This document shows positions 1 through 12,900 of a DNA stretch of 64,000 nt, piece by piece. A program made the translations under genes and the position numbers. The notes under the pieces were generated by a model, which worked only from the letters and a program-made list of their open reading frames with translations, was not told the origin of the DNA and searched no databases. The DNA lies in assembly GCF_030867145.1 (NCBI RefSeq), contig NC_134434.1, forward strand, positions 1,798,001-1,862,000, in the 5' to 3' direction. Every line of letters begins with the position of its first letter. Positions within the stretch are counted from its first letter, which is position 1. The stretch is from Opisthocomus hoazin. Its lineage: Eukaryota; Chordata; Aves; Opisthocomiformes; Opisthocomidae.

Positions 1-3000
1 CAAAGGTTATCCACTGCAGTTAATGGTTAAGCAATTCCTCCTGTGCGTACTTTTACCCTTGGGTGAGCACCATCTGATCCTGGAGATCTGTTACTGTTGT
101 TTTTCTGTGTGGTTCAAGCAGCAGAGGAAGTAATGTCCTTCACACGTGTTGCAATGCCGCCCTAGTCTGGGTGTGTTAGGAGCGGAGCGAAGGAGGAAGA
201 GCGGGCACAAACCCCTCACGCGGAGTTCCTTTTAATGCCAGTCCATCCAGTCTATCTACCATGTTGTCGTGCCAGTTTAGGGCAAAAAAAAAATGCTCCC
301 CCTCTTCTCTCTAGATGAATCTTTTCCTCGTTCTCTTTTCTCCAGCCGTCCCCATTCCTCCCGCATTTCTGGCCATCGCTGGGACAAAGGAGAGGGGGTG
401 GGAATCGCCGGGTGGGACGAGCCCCACGGCCCTTCCCGCCCTGTGAGCACCGGTCAGTGTCTCACGCCCCGGGGGATCGTACCAGCAGCCCCAGAGTGGG
501 GTCTGGAGGGGGCTCGTCCTCACCCCAGACTGCCCGTAACCCTGAAACGCAGGCACGCATCTCCCTGGGCTTTGCTCTCAGCGCCGCTGGCAGAGCTGCC
601 GTGGCCACGGGTTCTGCCGCGCGTGCGGGCCCGTGTCCGTGTCCACCAGCGAGCCCGAGGTGTGGAGGAGATGCTCCGAACCGTGCCGGCCGGGCGCGCG
701 GTTCCGCGGCCGCGCGGGCACGCAGCGGAGGGCTGGCCGGGAAGGAAGGCTGTGACAGGGTAAAACGCCGAAACGGGAGCGTTCCCTGACTGAAACCTGA
801 ACCGCAGAGCAGCCTTGGGAAGACCTTCAGTTCGCTTTCTAAACTCTCAGGCCCGCATGTCACATCATTTGCCCAGCCAGAAATAGCTGTGAATTAAACA
901 AGCTGTGCTGCTTTTCTGGCTAACAGATATGTCCACTAGTGCTGCAGCGTTCTCTTCGTATCACACTGGTGTTTGCATTGTAGATCAGGAGCTCGAGCAG
1001 GCCTTTTTTTTTTTTTTCTTTCTTCTTTTTCAAGATTTAAAGAGCTGGCAGAACATTTATTCAGTTGTGCAACCTCCATTCAGAGTATTTCTCAGATCCT
1101 GGACGCGGGGTTCATTTTTGTCCTTTGACAGCCGCTGTAAATCAATAAGGCAGCTGGAGGTCACTTGTAGTCAATCAGTAGCCAGAGCCAGCGAAGGGGA
1201 AAACGCTAAATATTTGGTATAAAAACACAGGCTCTAAACTTGAGGTTCTGGCTCAGGGTGACATTTTCGCAGCTGTGCCTTCGGAAACCTGGCTCCATCC
1301 AGCCCTGGGGTAGATACCCAGCCTGGCCCTGATCTTTTCCCAGTAATTATCTGCACGGAGAACTTCACCGCACGTGCACGTCGCGCAGCTTCCAGCAAAG
1401 CAGGGCGCAAGGGCTGCAGGTGGAGCAAGCAGGTCTCGTGGTGCAAGGTGCTAATTTGGTGCCAGCTGAGTTACTCCTCCTCCTTGCAGGCAGTCATCAG
1501 GTGCTGGCTGAAGCCTTGCACGACCTTCACCACTGCCACCTCCCTCGGGAACCCCGACCCATGACCAGTCGGCAATTCTCGCAGGGGTCCCTAATTCCCT
1601 TGGAAACAACTGGGAACCAAGCTCTTAAATACCTTTGCTGTCTGAATCATATTCCAATGGCGTCATCATCTCTGCTTGCTCCGAGTTCGGGAGCTGGTTG
1701 CCCACAAAGCTTCTGCCTGACCTCATCCCAAGCCTCGGCAATGAGAGCGCACTCAATTTCCTCTTTCCTTTGACCTCAGCTGCTCCGGGCTTTGCGGTGA
1801 TGCAGGATCCTATCTCTGAGTAATCCTCCAGCCATCTCTCCGTGCGTGCTGACACGGGGCCCTCGTGCCCTGCGCTGCCGGCTGCACCATGCCTTGGGCC
1901 CTATACGTAACCCGGACGGGCCCCCGCGCAGGAGCTGCACGCCGTCACTTTTCTGCCCATACTTTGTCCCCGTTAACAGAGCACAGATGGCTCGCACCAT
2001 AACCTGTGACTCATGTTCGGGTCCGTATGCTGGATGGTCTCCACGGAGCGCTAGCTGCAGGGTTTGCAGGTGCACGCGTTGCGCTTCTCGCCTGCGCTCC
2101 AGACTGGGAGGCGGGCACGCTGTGCTGGTGCCAGCGGCTCTGCCTCCAGCCGCCCCGCAAGAGTCCGTGTCCTCCATCCCTGAGCCCTGGGGAGCTCCTG
2201 CTGACGTGGGTCTGCTCCCTTGCTGCTTCCCGGGCCGCTGCCTGCGGGAAGTGCTGCGTCCCCGCTGTCTGCAGGCGGAGGAAAGCTTTGACAGTGGCCG
2301 ACGGCCGTGGCCGTGTGGTGATGGAGGTGGCATCCTTCCTCCAGCTCTTCCCTGGAGCCTCAGACAGGCACTCGTGTTCCTTCCCAGCCCGATGTCGTGG
2401 GAGGAGAGGAATCAAGCAGGCTTTTCCCTTTCTCTCTCTCATATGTTTAATACAGACTATAAATATTGGCATCCCCTTCCAGCTTTCTGACAACCTGCGG
2501 AGATGCACCCCAGAAAGCAGGAAGGAAACGGAGCACATGAGCAACACCAAAGGGATTTTCTGATCAGGAGCCACACCAAGCGCCTGTTAGCCTTGCGAAG
2601 GCTTTAACGACATCCTTCGGCGCCGGGCCCTTGTGCACAGGCTTTCCTCAGGCTGGCGGACTGGTCAGGCTTGAATTTTAGGCTTCTTAAGGGTTTAATA
2701 AGAGGCTGAACTAAAATGCTAGCTTTGAGTGGGGAGCTGAATTCTTGAAGGTCAGAAGGTGGAGAGGCTCGGGGTTAGGGTCAGTGCTGTGCCATGGGCA
2801 GTGCGCGGTGTGGTGCTCCCAGGGTGGCCAGGGCTGGGTTTCCCCGGCGAGGGGATGCCCATGGCACGGCTCCTTCCGCCTCGGGGCAGCCGCGGTGCTT
2901 CGGCGCAGCGCAGGTCTCGGTGCCCCGGGGGTCACCCATCGGGGCTGGTCGCCTCCAAGATTTGGCTTCTCTGGGTGACCTGGCACGGCGGGGCTGCTTG

Positions 3001-4601
3001 CTGGCACCCAGCCGGTCCCGGCCTGCATGGCACCGCGGGAGCCAAGGGGATCAGCCTGACCCCAGCAGCGTGGGGGGTCGGTGGGGGTGGCTGCTCGCCC
3101 CTGCGTCCCGCAGAGCTGTCCCGCGGATGCCGCAGGGCTCGGAAGCAGCCCAGCTCCATAGGTTTGGGCAGGAGGTGCCTGAGCGTGGCCGTGCTGTGTC
3201 TGGGAGCTGGGCTGGCCTGTTCCGTGTCCGCTCCCACTGCACCGCGCTGGAAAACCGACCCCGAAGGTCCCCCGGGACCCCCCGTGCGAGCAAGCCCTCG
3301 CACACCCGGACTGCGTGCCCGAGGGGGCTGGCAGACACGCTACGTCTGGCACAACCCTGGGTCGCAGCGCAGCGGGTCACCTGCCCGCTCGCTTCGCTTT
3401 AAGTGCAGGCTTTATTCCCGGGGGTTTAACTGGGAGCAGAAGTCAAGACTGCGTTTGAGACCCCGGGCTTAAGCACTGTAACGTGCTGGCTGGAAAAGCA
3501 ATGAATCGTGTGCTGTTTGCTCTCAGCTACGTTTGCATCCCAGCTCTTCTGGAACAACCGGGTACACGTCTCCCGAGTCACTCCAACACACCCACAGTTG
3601 CAAAATCCTTTAGCTTTTGGGAAAAAAAAAAAAAGAGCCACATAAAGCCAGTCTTTATTAAACTTTTATCCTCCGATGCCTTGATGTCAGAAAGCGTGGC
3701 AAGAACATGCCACTTCCTATGGCTTGCTCGAAAACTGGCAGATGAGCCATCGAAACAGTGGCGCTTGCCACAGCCGGGGATGCTCTGGCAGAGGAGGGTA
3801 GCGGGGCCGGCATCTCCTCGCTCCAGAAAACAGTCTTCACAGGAACATACATAATTTTACTCCTTTCAGTGGAGTTTTTCTCACCTACACTTAGGAAGGG
3901 TGCAACAAAAACCCAAGCAGGTGTTTTCTTGGCCAGCAAGTCTGGCCCAGGCTCCTCTCCCTCCCACTCAGCTTCTTCTGAAATTATACAGATAAATGGA
4001 GATTCAGCTCCGTTCCTGTTACCAGAGCATTTCAGGCTTAACCCAAGCCCAGACCACTGGGAGAGCAACCCGGTTTTCCATCACGCTGTGGTCTCTGCCC
4101 ATGGCTTGGCTGCTGGTGCAGGGCGTGAAAAACCTTCCCGGCCACCACAGCTGGCCCCGCATGCAGCGTTGTTGCCCTCACTGTTACTCCTCCTCCCCGC
4201 AACAGCAAAACACTCCACGTGCGCAGGCTTCGGGGGGTCAGAGCCCTGCACGTCGCGCTGAAGCCCAGCATCTGCCTGTCTGACCTCCTTCCCCCAGCCC
4301 TGATCGTACCCAGCCATGAGCCGCCCTTTTGTGCACGGCAGAAAGCCCTGGGCACGGCCGTGGTCGCTCGCCCAGTGACCCCCGAACAAGGTGCAATGAC
4401 CAGGCTCGCCATGCCACGCTCGCCCCGCGTCCCTGCAATGACCTCAGTGGAGGCAGGATTTGTCCAGGATCAGCCTTTTCTTTATTGAAGGATTTTTGCA
4501 TAGGCAAACGTTACATTTTTGGACAGAGAAATGTTAAAATGCTCGATCCTATGTGTACGCACGCGCTCACACCCACAGCCCGGGCTGTCTTTCTTTGCGT
4601 A
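1..4601. other. Gene-free flank, no coding signal
   Basis: I see no gene here. Long open frames between about 300-860, 1780-2570 and 2710-3470 occur on both strands over the same GC-rich bases, have low-complexity Arg/Pro/Ala/Gly composition and no domain I recognise, so they look like chance frames. Beyond WFIKKN2 the next human gene is TOB1, a single-coding-exon gene. Its conserved N-terminal BTG domain is not visible in any frame here. A 13-nt A-run lies near 3620. Confidence 0.6.
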
Positions 4602-4607
4602 TTTATT
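4602..4607 (-). terminator. WFIKKN2: Candidate WFIKKN2 poly(A) signal
   Basis: The plus strand reads TTTATT, that is AATAAA on the minus strand, about 1.1 kb downstream of the WFIKKN2 stop codon. A second AATAAA lies at 4481-4486 on the same strand. No canonical hexamer was found closer to the stop. Which one is used cannot be told from sequence alone. Confidence 0.35.
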
Positions 4608-5736
4608 CATATGCTTATATACAGTGGCCTGGAGGAAAATGTATTCCGTGGTTTGAAAGAGGGATCTAAAAGGGTGACACTGATAAATGCCTTTAAAGAG
4701 CATCCACTCTGCGTGTCTGTGTCTCTGCTGCTCGGTTTCAGCAGCTTTGTGACTGCGAAACACAGGCTGCAGGCTGCGTGCTGCGCTTTTCTAGTTTGAA
4801 TTTTGTTCTGACTCCTCTTACTTTACTCTCTCACCTGTAAAAAGCAGGATTCCTAGTGAAAACAAGCAAGGCATTGCTGCAGATGCTCAGCTCTAAAGGA
4901 TTTCCAGAAGCAAGGCAGCTGGCAGCGCAGTGCTTCGTCCTGCCTCGGGCTGGTTGCGACAGACCATCCACCGACTGGAACAGACCCAGGGAAGCGCGAT
5001 GCAGGGAGGGGGTTTGCTGCCCTTCTTCTGCAGACGGAAACGGCGTTTGGGGGTGAGGCTGCGCCTTGAGCTCGTACAGGGACCTGTTGTCCTGGGCATA
5101 GGATCAAGGGAGTTGTTTCTCAAGTAAGGATTGCAAGATAGGTAGTAGCTGTCCTTTAAAAATGCAGTACAATCCAAAGAAAACAGCTAAGAAAATTTCA
5201 ACTAAAAGACACAAATTCATAATGCATATATTGGTTAAATGTGCACTGTTGTAAAATAGACAATAATTTACAGGCTTTTCTCTTGAAATATTAGTGCTGC
5301 TATGAGGAGACAAGAGTGTGACTTACTTAGAATGACTTACCATAACATTTCCATACTGTAAATGAGAGGGATTAAGTTGACATTATATATTACTTAGCTG
5401 TGTACCAATTAGCTAAACAAATGCTACGAATTCCGTCACTTATGATGGAAGCTACATAAAAATTGTATAATTACTGCAGTGAGTCATCTAGTTAAATGGC
5501 ACTGCTATACGGACGAATCGATTTCAATGCGAGATTAATAGCCTTCTGCTGCTGTTTTACGTGCTTGCCAAAGACCACACTACATTGTTGCTAAGCATCA
5601 TTAATGGATTAAAATAAGGGTTCTGCATAATTCCTACGGCGTATCTTCAAACAGCTGGTTTAGTTCGTGCACTAGCCTAGCGCTGGTTAGCCCTATGTAA
5701 CACACGGGTCTGGAAGGCTGACACGTGCGAGGGAGG
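4608..5736 (-). other. WFIKKN2: Probable WFIKKN2 3' untranslated region
   Basis: AT-rich, frame-poor sequence lies directly downstream of the WFIKKN2 stop codon and ends at the first minus-strand AATAAA. The assignment rests on position and composition only. Confidence 0.4.
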
Positions 5737-7248
5737 TTAATGCAATCCTAGGAACTCTTTCAAGAGCTCACAGGTTTTCTTGTGGATGACTTCGCGGAGC
5801 TTCCGCACACGTCGGATGCTGGAGGACCCCACAAAGCTGTCTGGCTGTAGGACAGCCATGCCGTTGTGGACATCTCCCATGATGATGAGCTGGCCATCCA
5901 CCGTGGTCATGTTGGGACATGGGCAGCTCCAGTCCATGTTCAAAAGCGTGATTTCTAGTGGTTCCTTCCCCAGGAATTTTAATCCCATTTTTTCATCTTT
6001 GAGAATCTCCTCCACTGTCACCAGGGCATGTCCCGAGTCTTGGTCTTCGGTCAGCTCTGTTATACGGCCCAGGATAACAAAGTCGCTTTTGCAGAAGCTT
6101 GTCACCAGCTTCTGGCGTGGTTTGCAAGCTTTGCAGTGCGTGTTCTTCGGGAAGGGGCACATCTCTTCGCAGGCCTCCCGGCTCTCAAAGTTGTTCTCGT
6201 TGCCGCCGCACCCGCCATAGATGAAGGACTGGCACTGCTTTGTCAAGCTGTTATAGGCCCATCTGGGCTCATAGGCTTTGCAGTGACCTTGCAGGGCTGG
6301 CAGATTGCAAATGTTGATTGGGCCGTTCATGCACGTTAACATACAGTTCTCGTAGGTCTCAAAGTGGTTGAGGTTGCTGTTACAGTTCCCATAGATGAAA
6401 GTAAAGCAGTTGTTTTTCTTTGCATCATAGTACCACCTGGTCTGCTCTTCCCCGCAGTCTTCGCTGTCTGGTTGCTTCAGGCACTCATCGGTTGGAAAAT
6501 GTGTTTTATTTTGGGAAGCTTCTTTGGATGTGGGTTCTCCTTTGATGACTGACAAAGGGAAATCAGCCCTGAGCAGGCCACCGCTGTTTTTGGCGGTGCA
6601 GGTGTAGATGCCTGCATCTTGGAGCTGGGTGTTGTAGATGACCAGCTGGGCGATGTTGGTGACCACAACGTTCCCTCTGACGTGATTTGGCTTCATAATC
6701 ACTTTGTCTTTCCCATCGACCTGCTTCTCCCATGTGATTTCTGGCTTGGGTCTCCCTGTAACATCACAGAGGAAGCTGACGGTCTCTCCCACGTAGACGG
6801 ACTGATGGACAGGGTTGTTCACTAGAGCAGGCGGCAAGATATCAATGACCGTTGTCTCAGAATAGGCAGTAGTAGGGCGAGCTGTTGTTTCTGGTGGGAT
6901 AGGGCTGGTGTTTGGCCAGGTGAGATGGTACCTACAGGTGACTACGTTCAGTGTAATGCCTTTGATGCAAGCTTCTGCATCCATGTAGCACTTGTTGTAG
7001 TAGGTGAGCCCGTCGGAGGCACAGGTGAAGCTCGGCTCCTTCTCACACCTGTCCTTGCACTTGCAGACAGGTTGCCCGTCCCAGATGTCGCACTCTGAGC
7101 CTTGCTGGATGCACATGAAGCGGTCGCAGGTTGCCTCTTTGGGCATTCCCACCGGCCCTTTTTTCCCCTTGACGTCCATGTATCGAGCCGCCACGCAACT
7201 CTTCGTTCCACAGACATTAGGGCAGCACTTCTCAAAGGTCTCGCACTC
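5737..7248 (-). CDS. WFIKKN2: WFIKKN2 coding exon 2 (terminal)
   Basis: This exon encodes residues 68-570, from the second half of the WAP domain to the NTR domain, ending EFLGLH then TAA. It begins with GAG right after the polypyrimidine acceptor. The frame stays open a little further upstream to an ATG, but those eight codons are intronic because exon 1 joins here to restore the WAP cysteines. Confidence 0.96.
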   Translation of the reverse strand, partial: ECETFEKCCPNVCGTKSCVAARYMDVKGKKGPVGMPKEATCDRFMCIQQGSECDIWDGQPVCKCKDRCEKEPSFTCASDGLTYYNKCYMDAEACIKGITLNVVTCRYHLTWPNTSPIPPETTARPTTAYSETTVIDILPPALVNNPVHQSVYVGETVSFLCDVTGRPKPEITWEKQVDGKDKVIMKPNHVRGNVVVTNIAQLVIYNTQLQDAGIYTCTAKNSGGLLRADFPLSVIKGEPTSKEASQNKTHFPTDECLKQPDSEDCGEEQTRWYYDAKKNNCFTFIYGNCNSNLNHFETYENCMLTCMNGPINICNLPALQGHCKAYEPRWAYNSLTKQCQSFIYGGCGGNENNFESREACEEMCPFPKNTHCKACKPRQKLVTSFCKSDFVILGRITELTEDQDSGHALVTVEEILKDEKMGLKFLGKEPLEITLLNMDWSCPCPNMTTVDGQLIIMGDVHNGMAVLQPDSFVGSSSIRRVRKLREVIHKKTCELLKEFLGLH

Positions 7249-9639
7249 CTGTGGGGAAAGAAAATGACCCAATCATGACTGGGGACAGAATAAAGTTTTT
7301 TAGAGACCCAGCAAGCAGACAGCCCAGAAACTTCCAAGGTGCTAGCTCAGGGGAACCACGTCTGTCACAGATATTGGTGGTCCGAAACCCCGTGTTCCCA
7401 CTGGCAATGAGTGGCAACATCCCTCCAGCATCTCCTGAGAGGTGTCTAAACACATTGAGGTTTCTGAAGTGCTTCAAGGGAACACTCTAGAGAAGAAAAA
7501 TGTATTTCTATTTCTTAAACCCTAACCTCATTGTAAGTCTGTCTTAGAGTCACATGGACTGCTTGACTACCGAACCAACAACCCCCCTCCTGCTCTCTCC
7601 GAAATGCCTGAGGACAAGCCCTGAGAAAAAAGAGCGGATGGAAAGGCTTATCATATGGCTGTAGGCAGTAATCCTTCTTATTTTCCACAGAAGTATGTAA
7701 AGTATTATTTGAATTCCCTGAGACTAACAGCCTACTTTTGGAGATGAAACTGCCAAGGATTTGTAATTGTTCACATTGTAGAGGAAATAATAGAATATCT
7801 CAAAAATAAGGAAATTCTTGCTCCAAAAATAATTTTTCTATGGTATTTAGAAAAACAAACCCAAAACAGCTCATTATGGCTTCTCTGTCCTATTTTAGTC
7901 CTATTTTCAAATGCAGCATCGCTCTTCTAGTGATTTATTACACCCTGTCTCAGCTACAGTCAGCTCTAAATTGTGGTTAATTTTAGCAGAATTTTCATCT
8001 TCTGTGCAGAAAAGGTATTTGATATGTGTGATCACAGCTGCTGTGTTGTCATGGGTTACTTCCAGGGACCACGAGCACTGCTACCATGTACACAACAGGG
8101 CACACTTCCATCGGGCGCTAAACCTCTACAACCCCCCTGAAATCCAATCTCTGTAAGTGAGAACAAAATGTTTTTTGAGCCACCAAACCAAATAGCTTCC
8201 CCTGAGTCCAGTCTCCTTTCCTTATTGGGAAAAAGATGACCTAACAACATAACTCTTTCCCCATTTCCAGCTAAACATTACTAGGTTTCAGAAGCAAAGT
8301 TAGAAACCAGAATGGGTAATGTTTTCGGCTGAGGTTCCGGAGCGTGGCTTCAGCAAAGCCGGTGGCAGAGTCCTTGGCTGCCTGCAGCCCGCTCACTCCA
8401 CGCGAAGCCCCAGGACTCCGGGCTGCCACAAGGCAAACGCGAGCATTTTTAGCCAGTGGCTTCTGGCTTTCAGTTTTTGACCAGTAAATTATTAAAACAA
8501 CGTCCCTTGCTGCTGGGTTTTTGCAGGTGTTCCAATATTCATCGCCGCACCTGGTAGCTGAAATAGAGGAGGCTTATCCAGGAAGGGCAAAAGTACAGCC
8601 AGCACCTTCATTCAGAACACAGGGCATCCATCGGAGCAAATCTCTTTGTTTACTTGATGGCCAGCCGCCTTCTCTCTTTATTTTCCCCCCGCTCCTTTCA
8701 GCATCGCAGAAACAACCTGGCTACAGCACGTAAACCCAGTGACTTTTTCAGCACGGAACATGTTGCTGTCAGCCTGGCCGGGGCTGCGGGAGCTTTGCCG
8801 TTGGAGGTGGGGTAAGAGGCAGGACAAGCAGGTATTTTCAGATGCCAGCTTCAGCTGGCAGTGCTGACAGGTTGAAAAATGAGTTTTAGGGCTGTAAGCT
8901 AAGCACATTTTGAGCTGGGAGCATCACAGAGAACATCTGCCTGGTCATTTTAACCATGCCCCTGTTCTGCACTCCAAGCACGCTTTGTGTTTCAAGCACA
9001 GCAAAGGCTGATGAGTTACATGTTAAATCAAACCATTTCCTACAGGGTTCCTCCCAGGAATACAAAGCATTGATGGTGGCCACCAACAACAAGGAGCACG
9101 GTGACACTGCTAAAATACTGTGGGACTGGCCCCAGGGCATGCCGAGTTCTGGAGTATCAAACTCGGACGTTTCTTTTGACAAGAAAGCAAGGAAAGTGCT
9201 CAAACAGAGCGGGCACTGTGCCCATATCAGCGTGACAGCTGCCACACACCTCCCCACTTCGCTGGTAACTCATCAAACCTTCTCTATTTTAGATAGATCC
9301 CGGGTCAGTTAAATAGGCGCGCGCTGTCTGCACCAGGTCCCGCGCAGTCCTGCAACAGAAAGAGCCCGCGGTGCGAACGAGCCCACCGCCCAACCCCGCC
9401 GCCCGCCACGCAGAGAGAGAAAAACGTGCGGCACTCACCAGATCGGCTTCGCACTCCCTCTTGCAAGTGCTCTGCGCGTCTACCCACAGGTTGGGGTTCA
9501 TGTCATTGGGGCATATCCCGGCGTGGGAATAGCGGATCGGAGGTAGAGCTCTCCCCTTCAGAGAGACCTCCAGAAGCAAGAGGACACTGCTCTTCCCCAG
9601 CAAGATCCACATCCACCGAGCGAGCAGCACCAACAACAT
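5737..9639 (-). CDS. WFIKKN2: WFIKKN2: secreted multi-domain antagonist of GDF8/GDF11
   Basis: Two coding exons, 9439-9639 and 7248-5737, join in phase 0 (donor GTGAGT, acceptor CCCCACAG) to give 570 aa; I recall the human protein as 576 aa. Order of parts: hydrophobic signal peptide (about residues 1-30); WAP four-disulfide core (about 41-85, with EKCCPNVCG); follistatin/Kazal module (about 108-172); Ig domain (about 208-301, ending DAGIYTCTA); two Kunitz domains (about 323-373 and 381-431); NTR domain (about 439-570). The residue at the inhibitory P1 site is Gly in Kunitz 1 and Lys in Kunitz 2, so only the second looks like a trypsin-type inhibitor. Family knowledge: the mammalian protein is extracellular and binds myostatin and GDF11, and their propeptides, through the follistatin and NTR modules. 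The single 2.19 kb intron shows no repeat I recognise. Confidence 0.97.
9439..9639 (-). CDS. WFIKKN2: WFIKKN2 coding exon 1
   Basis: 67 codons: a leader rich in Leu and Val, then the highly conserved stretch ALPPIRYSHAGICPNDMNP and the start of the WAP domain. The ATG at 9639 has G at -3. The exon ends with CTG directly before GTGAGT. I recall Gln at this last position in mammals, so Leu would be a substitution at the junction. Confidence 0.95.
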
Positions 9640-9902
9640 CTCAGAACCTCTCCAGGGCGATGGCAGTGACCGAGCTGGAGGTAGTTCTTGTTTGCTTGGG
9701 CTTGCTTGTTTTGGTTTGTTTTTCGGTAAGCCTTAAATTCGCGAGGAACCCAAACGCACCTGACTTCTGTAAAAACTTCAGCGAGCTCCTTTGCTGCCTC
9801 TGTTGAGAGTGCAGTTTGGTCTGGACCTCATTGGATTCAAGGTCCTAGGAAGTTACCCCCTTATTTTAAGAGAAATGCTCATAGTCTGCGCAGAGTTAGC
9901 TC

Positions 9903-9910
9903 TATTTATA
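9903..9910 (-). promoter_or_regulatory. WFIKKN2: TATA box of WFIKKN2
   Basis: The minus strand reads TATAAATA flanked by GC bases, a strong TATA match, 264 bp upstream of the start codon. It predicts transcription starting near 9875 and a 5'UTR of about 235 nt. Unlike the other three genes here, this promoter is not in an extreme CpG island, which fits a tissue-restricted gene. Confidence 0.6.
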
Positions 9911-12900
9911 CCCTGCCTCTGTTAACAAGTCAGAAAAAGTAAACTTGATTTCTTTGACAGGCACACGCTTCCTATGTCCTGGTGGCAGTCAGACAGATTT
10001 GTTGCAAGAAAAAAAAGCTGGAAAGAGTTTAAAAGGCTGGAACTGGCACGGTGGGACCCCTGCATGTTTCTGAATGCAGGGAGGCCTTCTTAACCCCTTT
10101 AGACCTAAAGTACTTCCCTACGCTAAGAATGGCATTTGCTGCTGAAAGAGGGCTTGTCTGAACACCAGGGACCCGCGGCAGGGGATTTCCCCACGGCGAG
10201 GGGCTACACAATCGCTTGCTAAAAGGAACGAGTAATAGGATTGAAGCAATTAAAGCTGGAATATCATATTTTAACAAAGGAAGTAGGGAAGAAATAACTT
10301 CTTTAAACTTCGGAGCGACAAAGCAGTGTCTTCATAACTTCTCCCGGGGCGCCTCCGGGCTTTTTTCTGCCCTTCGGTGGGGCGATTTCCAGGACGCTGG
10401 TTTTCATGCTGCCCTCCAACCCCACCAGAAGACGTTAAAAGTGTCCTCGAATTCCTGCACTTTTCCCGACAGCCAGGTCCCATTGTACAGTGCATTGCCG
10501 ACCCCTTTAACAGCGACAACAAAAAACCAGTAGCAGTTCAACTCTATGGAAACCTGCATAAAGGAATGTACAGCATTTTTGCATTGGGGGGCGGGGGGGC
10601 AGTTCAGTCAAGCCGAGTTCCTCGTTCCCTGTTTATTACAGCACGGGGCTGATCCTGCTCGTGCTGAACACGTGCCAAAACCCAGAGACGAGCGGCAGAA
10701 GCCAGAGTCGCTCAGCACCCTCCAGGATCGGAGCCTTTGGGCTGAGCTCGGGGCCAGCTTGGACGGATCCTGCCCGGTGCCAGGAGCCTCCGGGGTGGAC
10801 CAGGTAGGTTTGCATCCCACGTGGGGCTCGGCAGGGCCGGGCCAGCAGCGCTGGGCTCTGGGAGGAGGGAGGGCTGTGCGTCTGCCCCGCGCCCGGCGCC
10901 GGGCGGTGCAAAGCCGACAGACCCAGGCACGACCAAACCTTGTTCTGGTATAAAGTTTTTCCATTGGGTTTATTAAACCGAGGTTGTTTTTCATGGCTGA
11001 GTTTGGGTCTAATTCTCCCCGAGCGATGACGGCTGCCAACCAGTACACCCAGCAGTGAACTGGGCCACCGTGCCAGCAGTGCCCCAGGCCATGGGGCGCC
11101 GCGGCAGCCGGGCGCAGTGACCTGCTGGTGTTCCCCGAGGATCGCCTCCGAAAGGAAGGGAGAGCCACCTGGAGCCGATCTGCCCTCGGCCGTGGCATTT
11201 CTGTGGCAACGCAGGCTCACGAAGGAGGCTCTCGCTGTTTTGATTTGTGTGACCGCATTAACGACATCCACGGTGTTTGAATTTCATGTGACGTGCGGAG
11301 AGAAGTTGTCCAAATTAGCTATTTATAAGGAGCGAAGTCAACCGCCAGGCAGCCGTTTGCAGTTGATTTATGCTCTCTGAAACTTTAGAAACCTGCATGA
11401 CACTTGTACAAAGTGCGGCTGTGCGCAAAATGTTTTATTCAGTACTTGTTTACAAAGACAAACGCAGCACCCTGTGATGCCTAAAAAAGCCAACCAAAAA
11501 TGACACATTCCCAAGAGGTACTTAAAATTCTTACAGCTCTATTAACAACAAAATCACATGTATTAGTGGTTCTGTTGACTAAACAAAGACACTTTATTTT
11601 GTAAAACTGACTACAGATAAGCTTTGAAACCAGCTATGTATGTGGGTCTCGAAGAGTGGGGGTATCCTGGGCGCTGGAGGAGCTGCTGGGAAGACCCCAA
11701 CAGCCGCTGTACGTGTGGGGACTTTGCCCTCGGTCCATGGCATTGCCACCGTGTAGCCATGGATGTCATTTTTCCCTGCCATCTTGAGTCTTTCCGGGCT
11801 GTTTTACCCCCTTACCCGCTGAGCCAGAGGTGGTGGGTCCATGCTGCTCTTGCAGCCTCCATCTCCTCTCCTGGTGCCAGGAAGCCATTTCCCTGCAAGT
11901 TTTGGCCATGTGGCGTGAGATACCCACCAGTGTGGACCCACTTTAGGTGGGACTCCCTTCCAAGGAGGAAAAAATAACACTATCTTTTTTTTTTTTTCCT
12001 TTTCCTAGACCAAGGATCCCTTGCCCAGTGGCACATTTCAGCTGCAGGGGAGCAAAGTGGGGCTCTGAAGAATCAGACACTGGTTTGCATCAGACAGACG
12101 GAGCCACCTTCTGCTTCGCTATGTCCTCCTCCATCCAGAGGGATGTTCTCCAGGGACAGGTAAGTCCCACCACAGCTTTCTGCGGTCAGCTCCCAGGTGT
12201 CATGTTCAGTGCATGATGGCCAGGATGGTGGAGCTCAAGAAGTGACAGGTTACTGAGCCCAGCTGAAGGAGCAGTTGCATGGGACCTGCAACTCAGCTGA
12301 TTTAATTGCGTCGCTATTGGAGGTCAGTGGGGTGGCTCAAGGAAAGGCCACCTGAATGGCTGGGTTTGATGTACGGGCACCCTAAACGTCGGGCTAGTGC
12401 TTGGCACAGCAGAGAGGAGCGAGGACATCCCATAGGAGCTTGGGAAAAGGGCAAAGCAGTTCTCATTAATGACAATGACGGTTTTGTTCGGTCACTGTGC
12501 TAACATCACAAGTGAGGCACGGGAAACCTGTGTTAACTCAGAAATCACGCTTTCAGCAAAACTTTTGCATAGGAAGCCTCTTAGGGAATCAAATCCTGGC
12601 CTAATCCAGTGGAAACTGGACAGACACTGTGCCCTTCTGCCTCCCATTGCTCCAGAAACAGGGAGTGCTCAGCTCCATGCAGGATCAGTCCCTTACCCAC
12701 TTGAACACAGCTGGGAGAGAGAGGAAAACAGCACCATAAATCTCCCCATGAATGCGGGCAGCTCCCGAGGTCAGAGGAGGCAGTGAGGACTCTGAATAAC
12801 GCTCGAGAGCTGCCCCGTCCCTGCCGTCACCCAACCTGAGGAGCACACCCAGGAGGGGACACCACAACGCACGCTGCCCCGGCTTGGCTAGGGGACAGCG

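Noticed and set aside
1776-3472. Several 185-237 aa frames on both strands
   Set aside because: Mutually overlapping in GC-rich DNA; no domain or conserved gene expected here by gene order.
5780-6339. Plus-strand frames of 146 and 103 aa
   Set aside because: Antisense shadows of WFIKKN2 exon 2.
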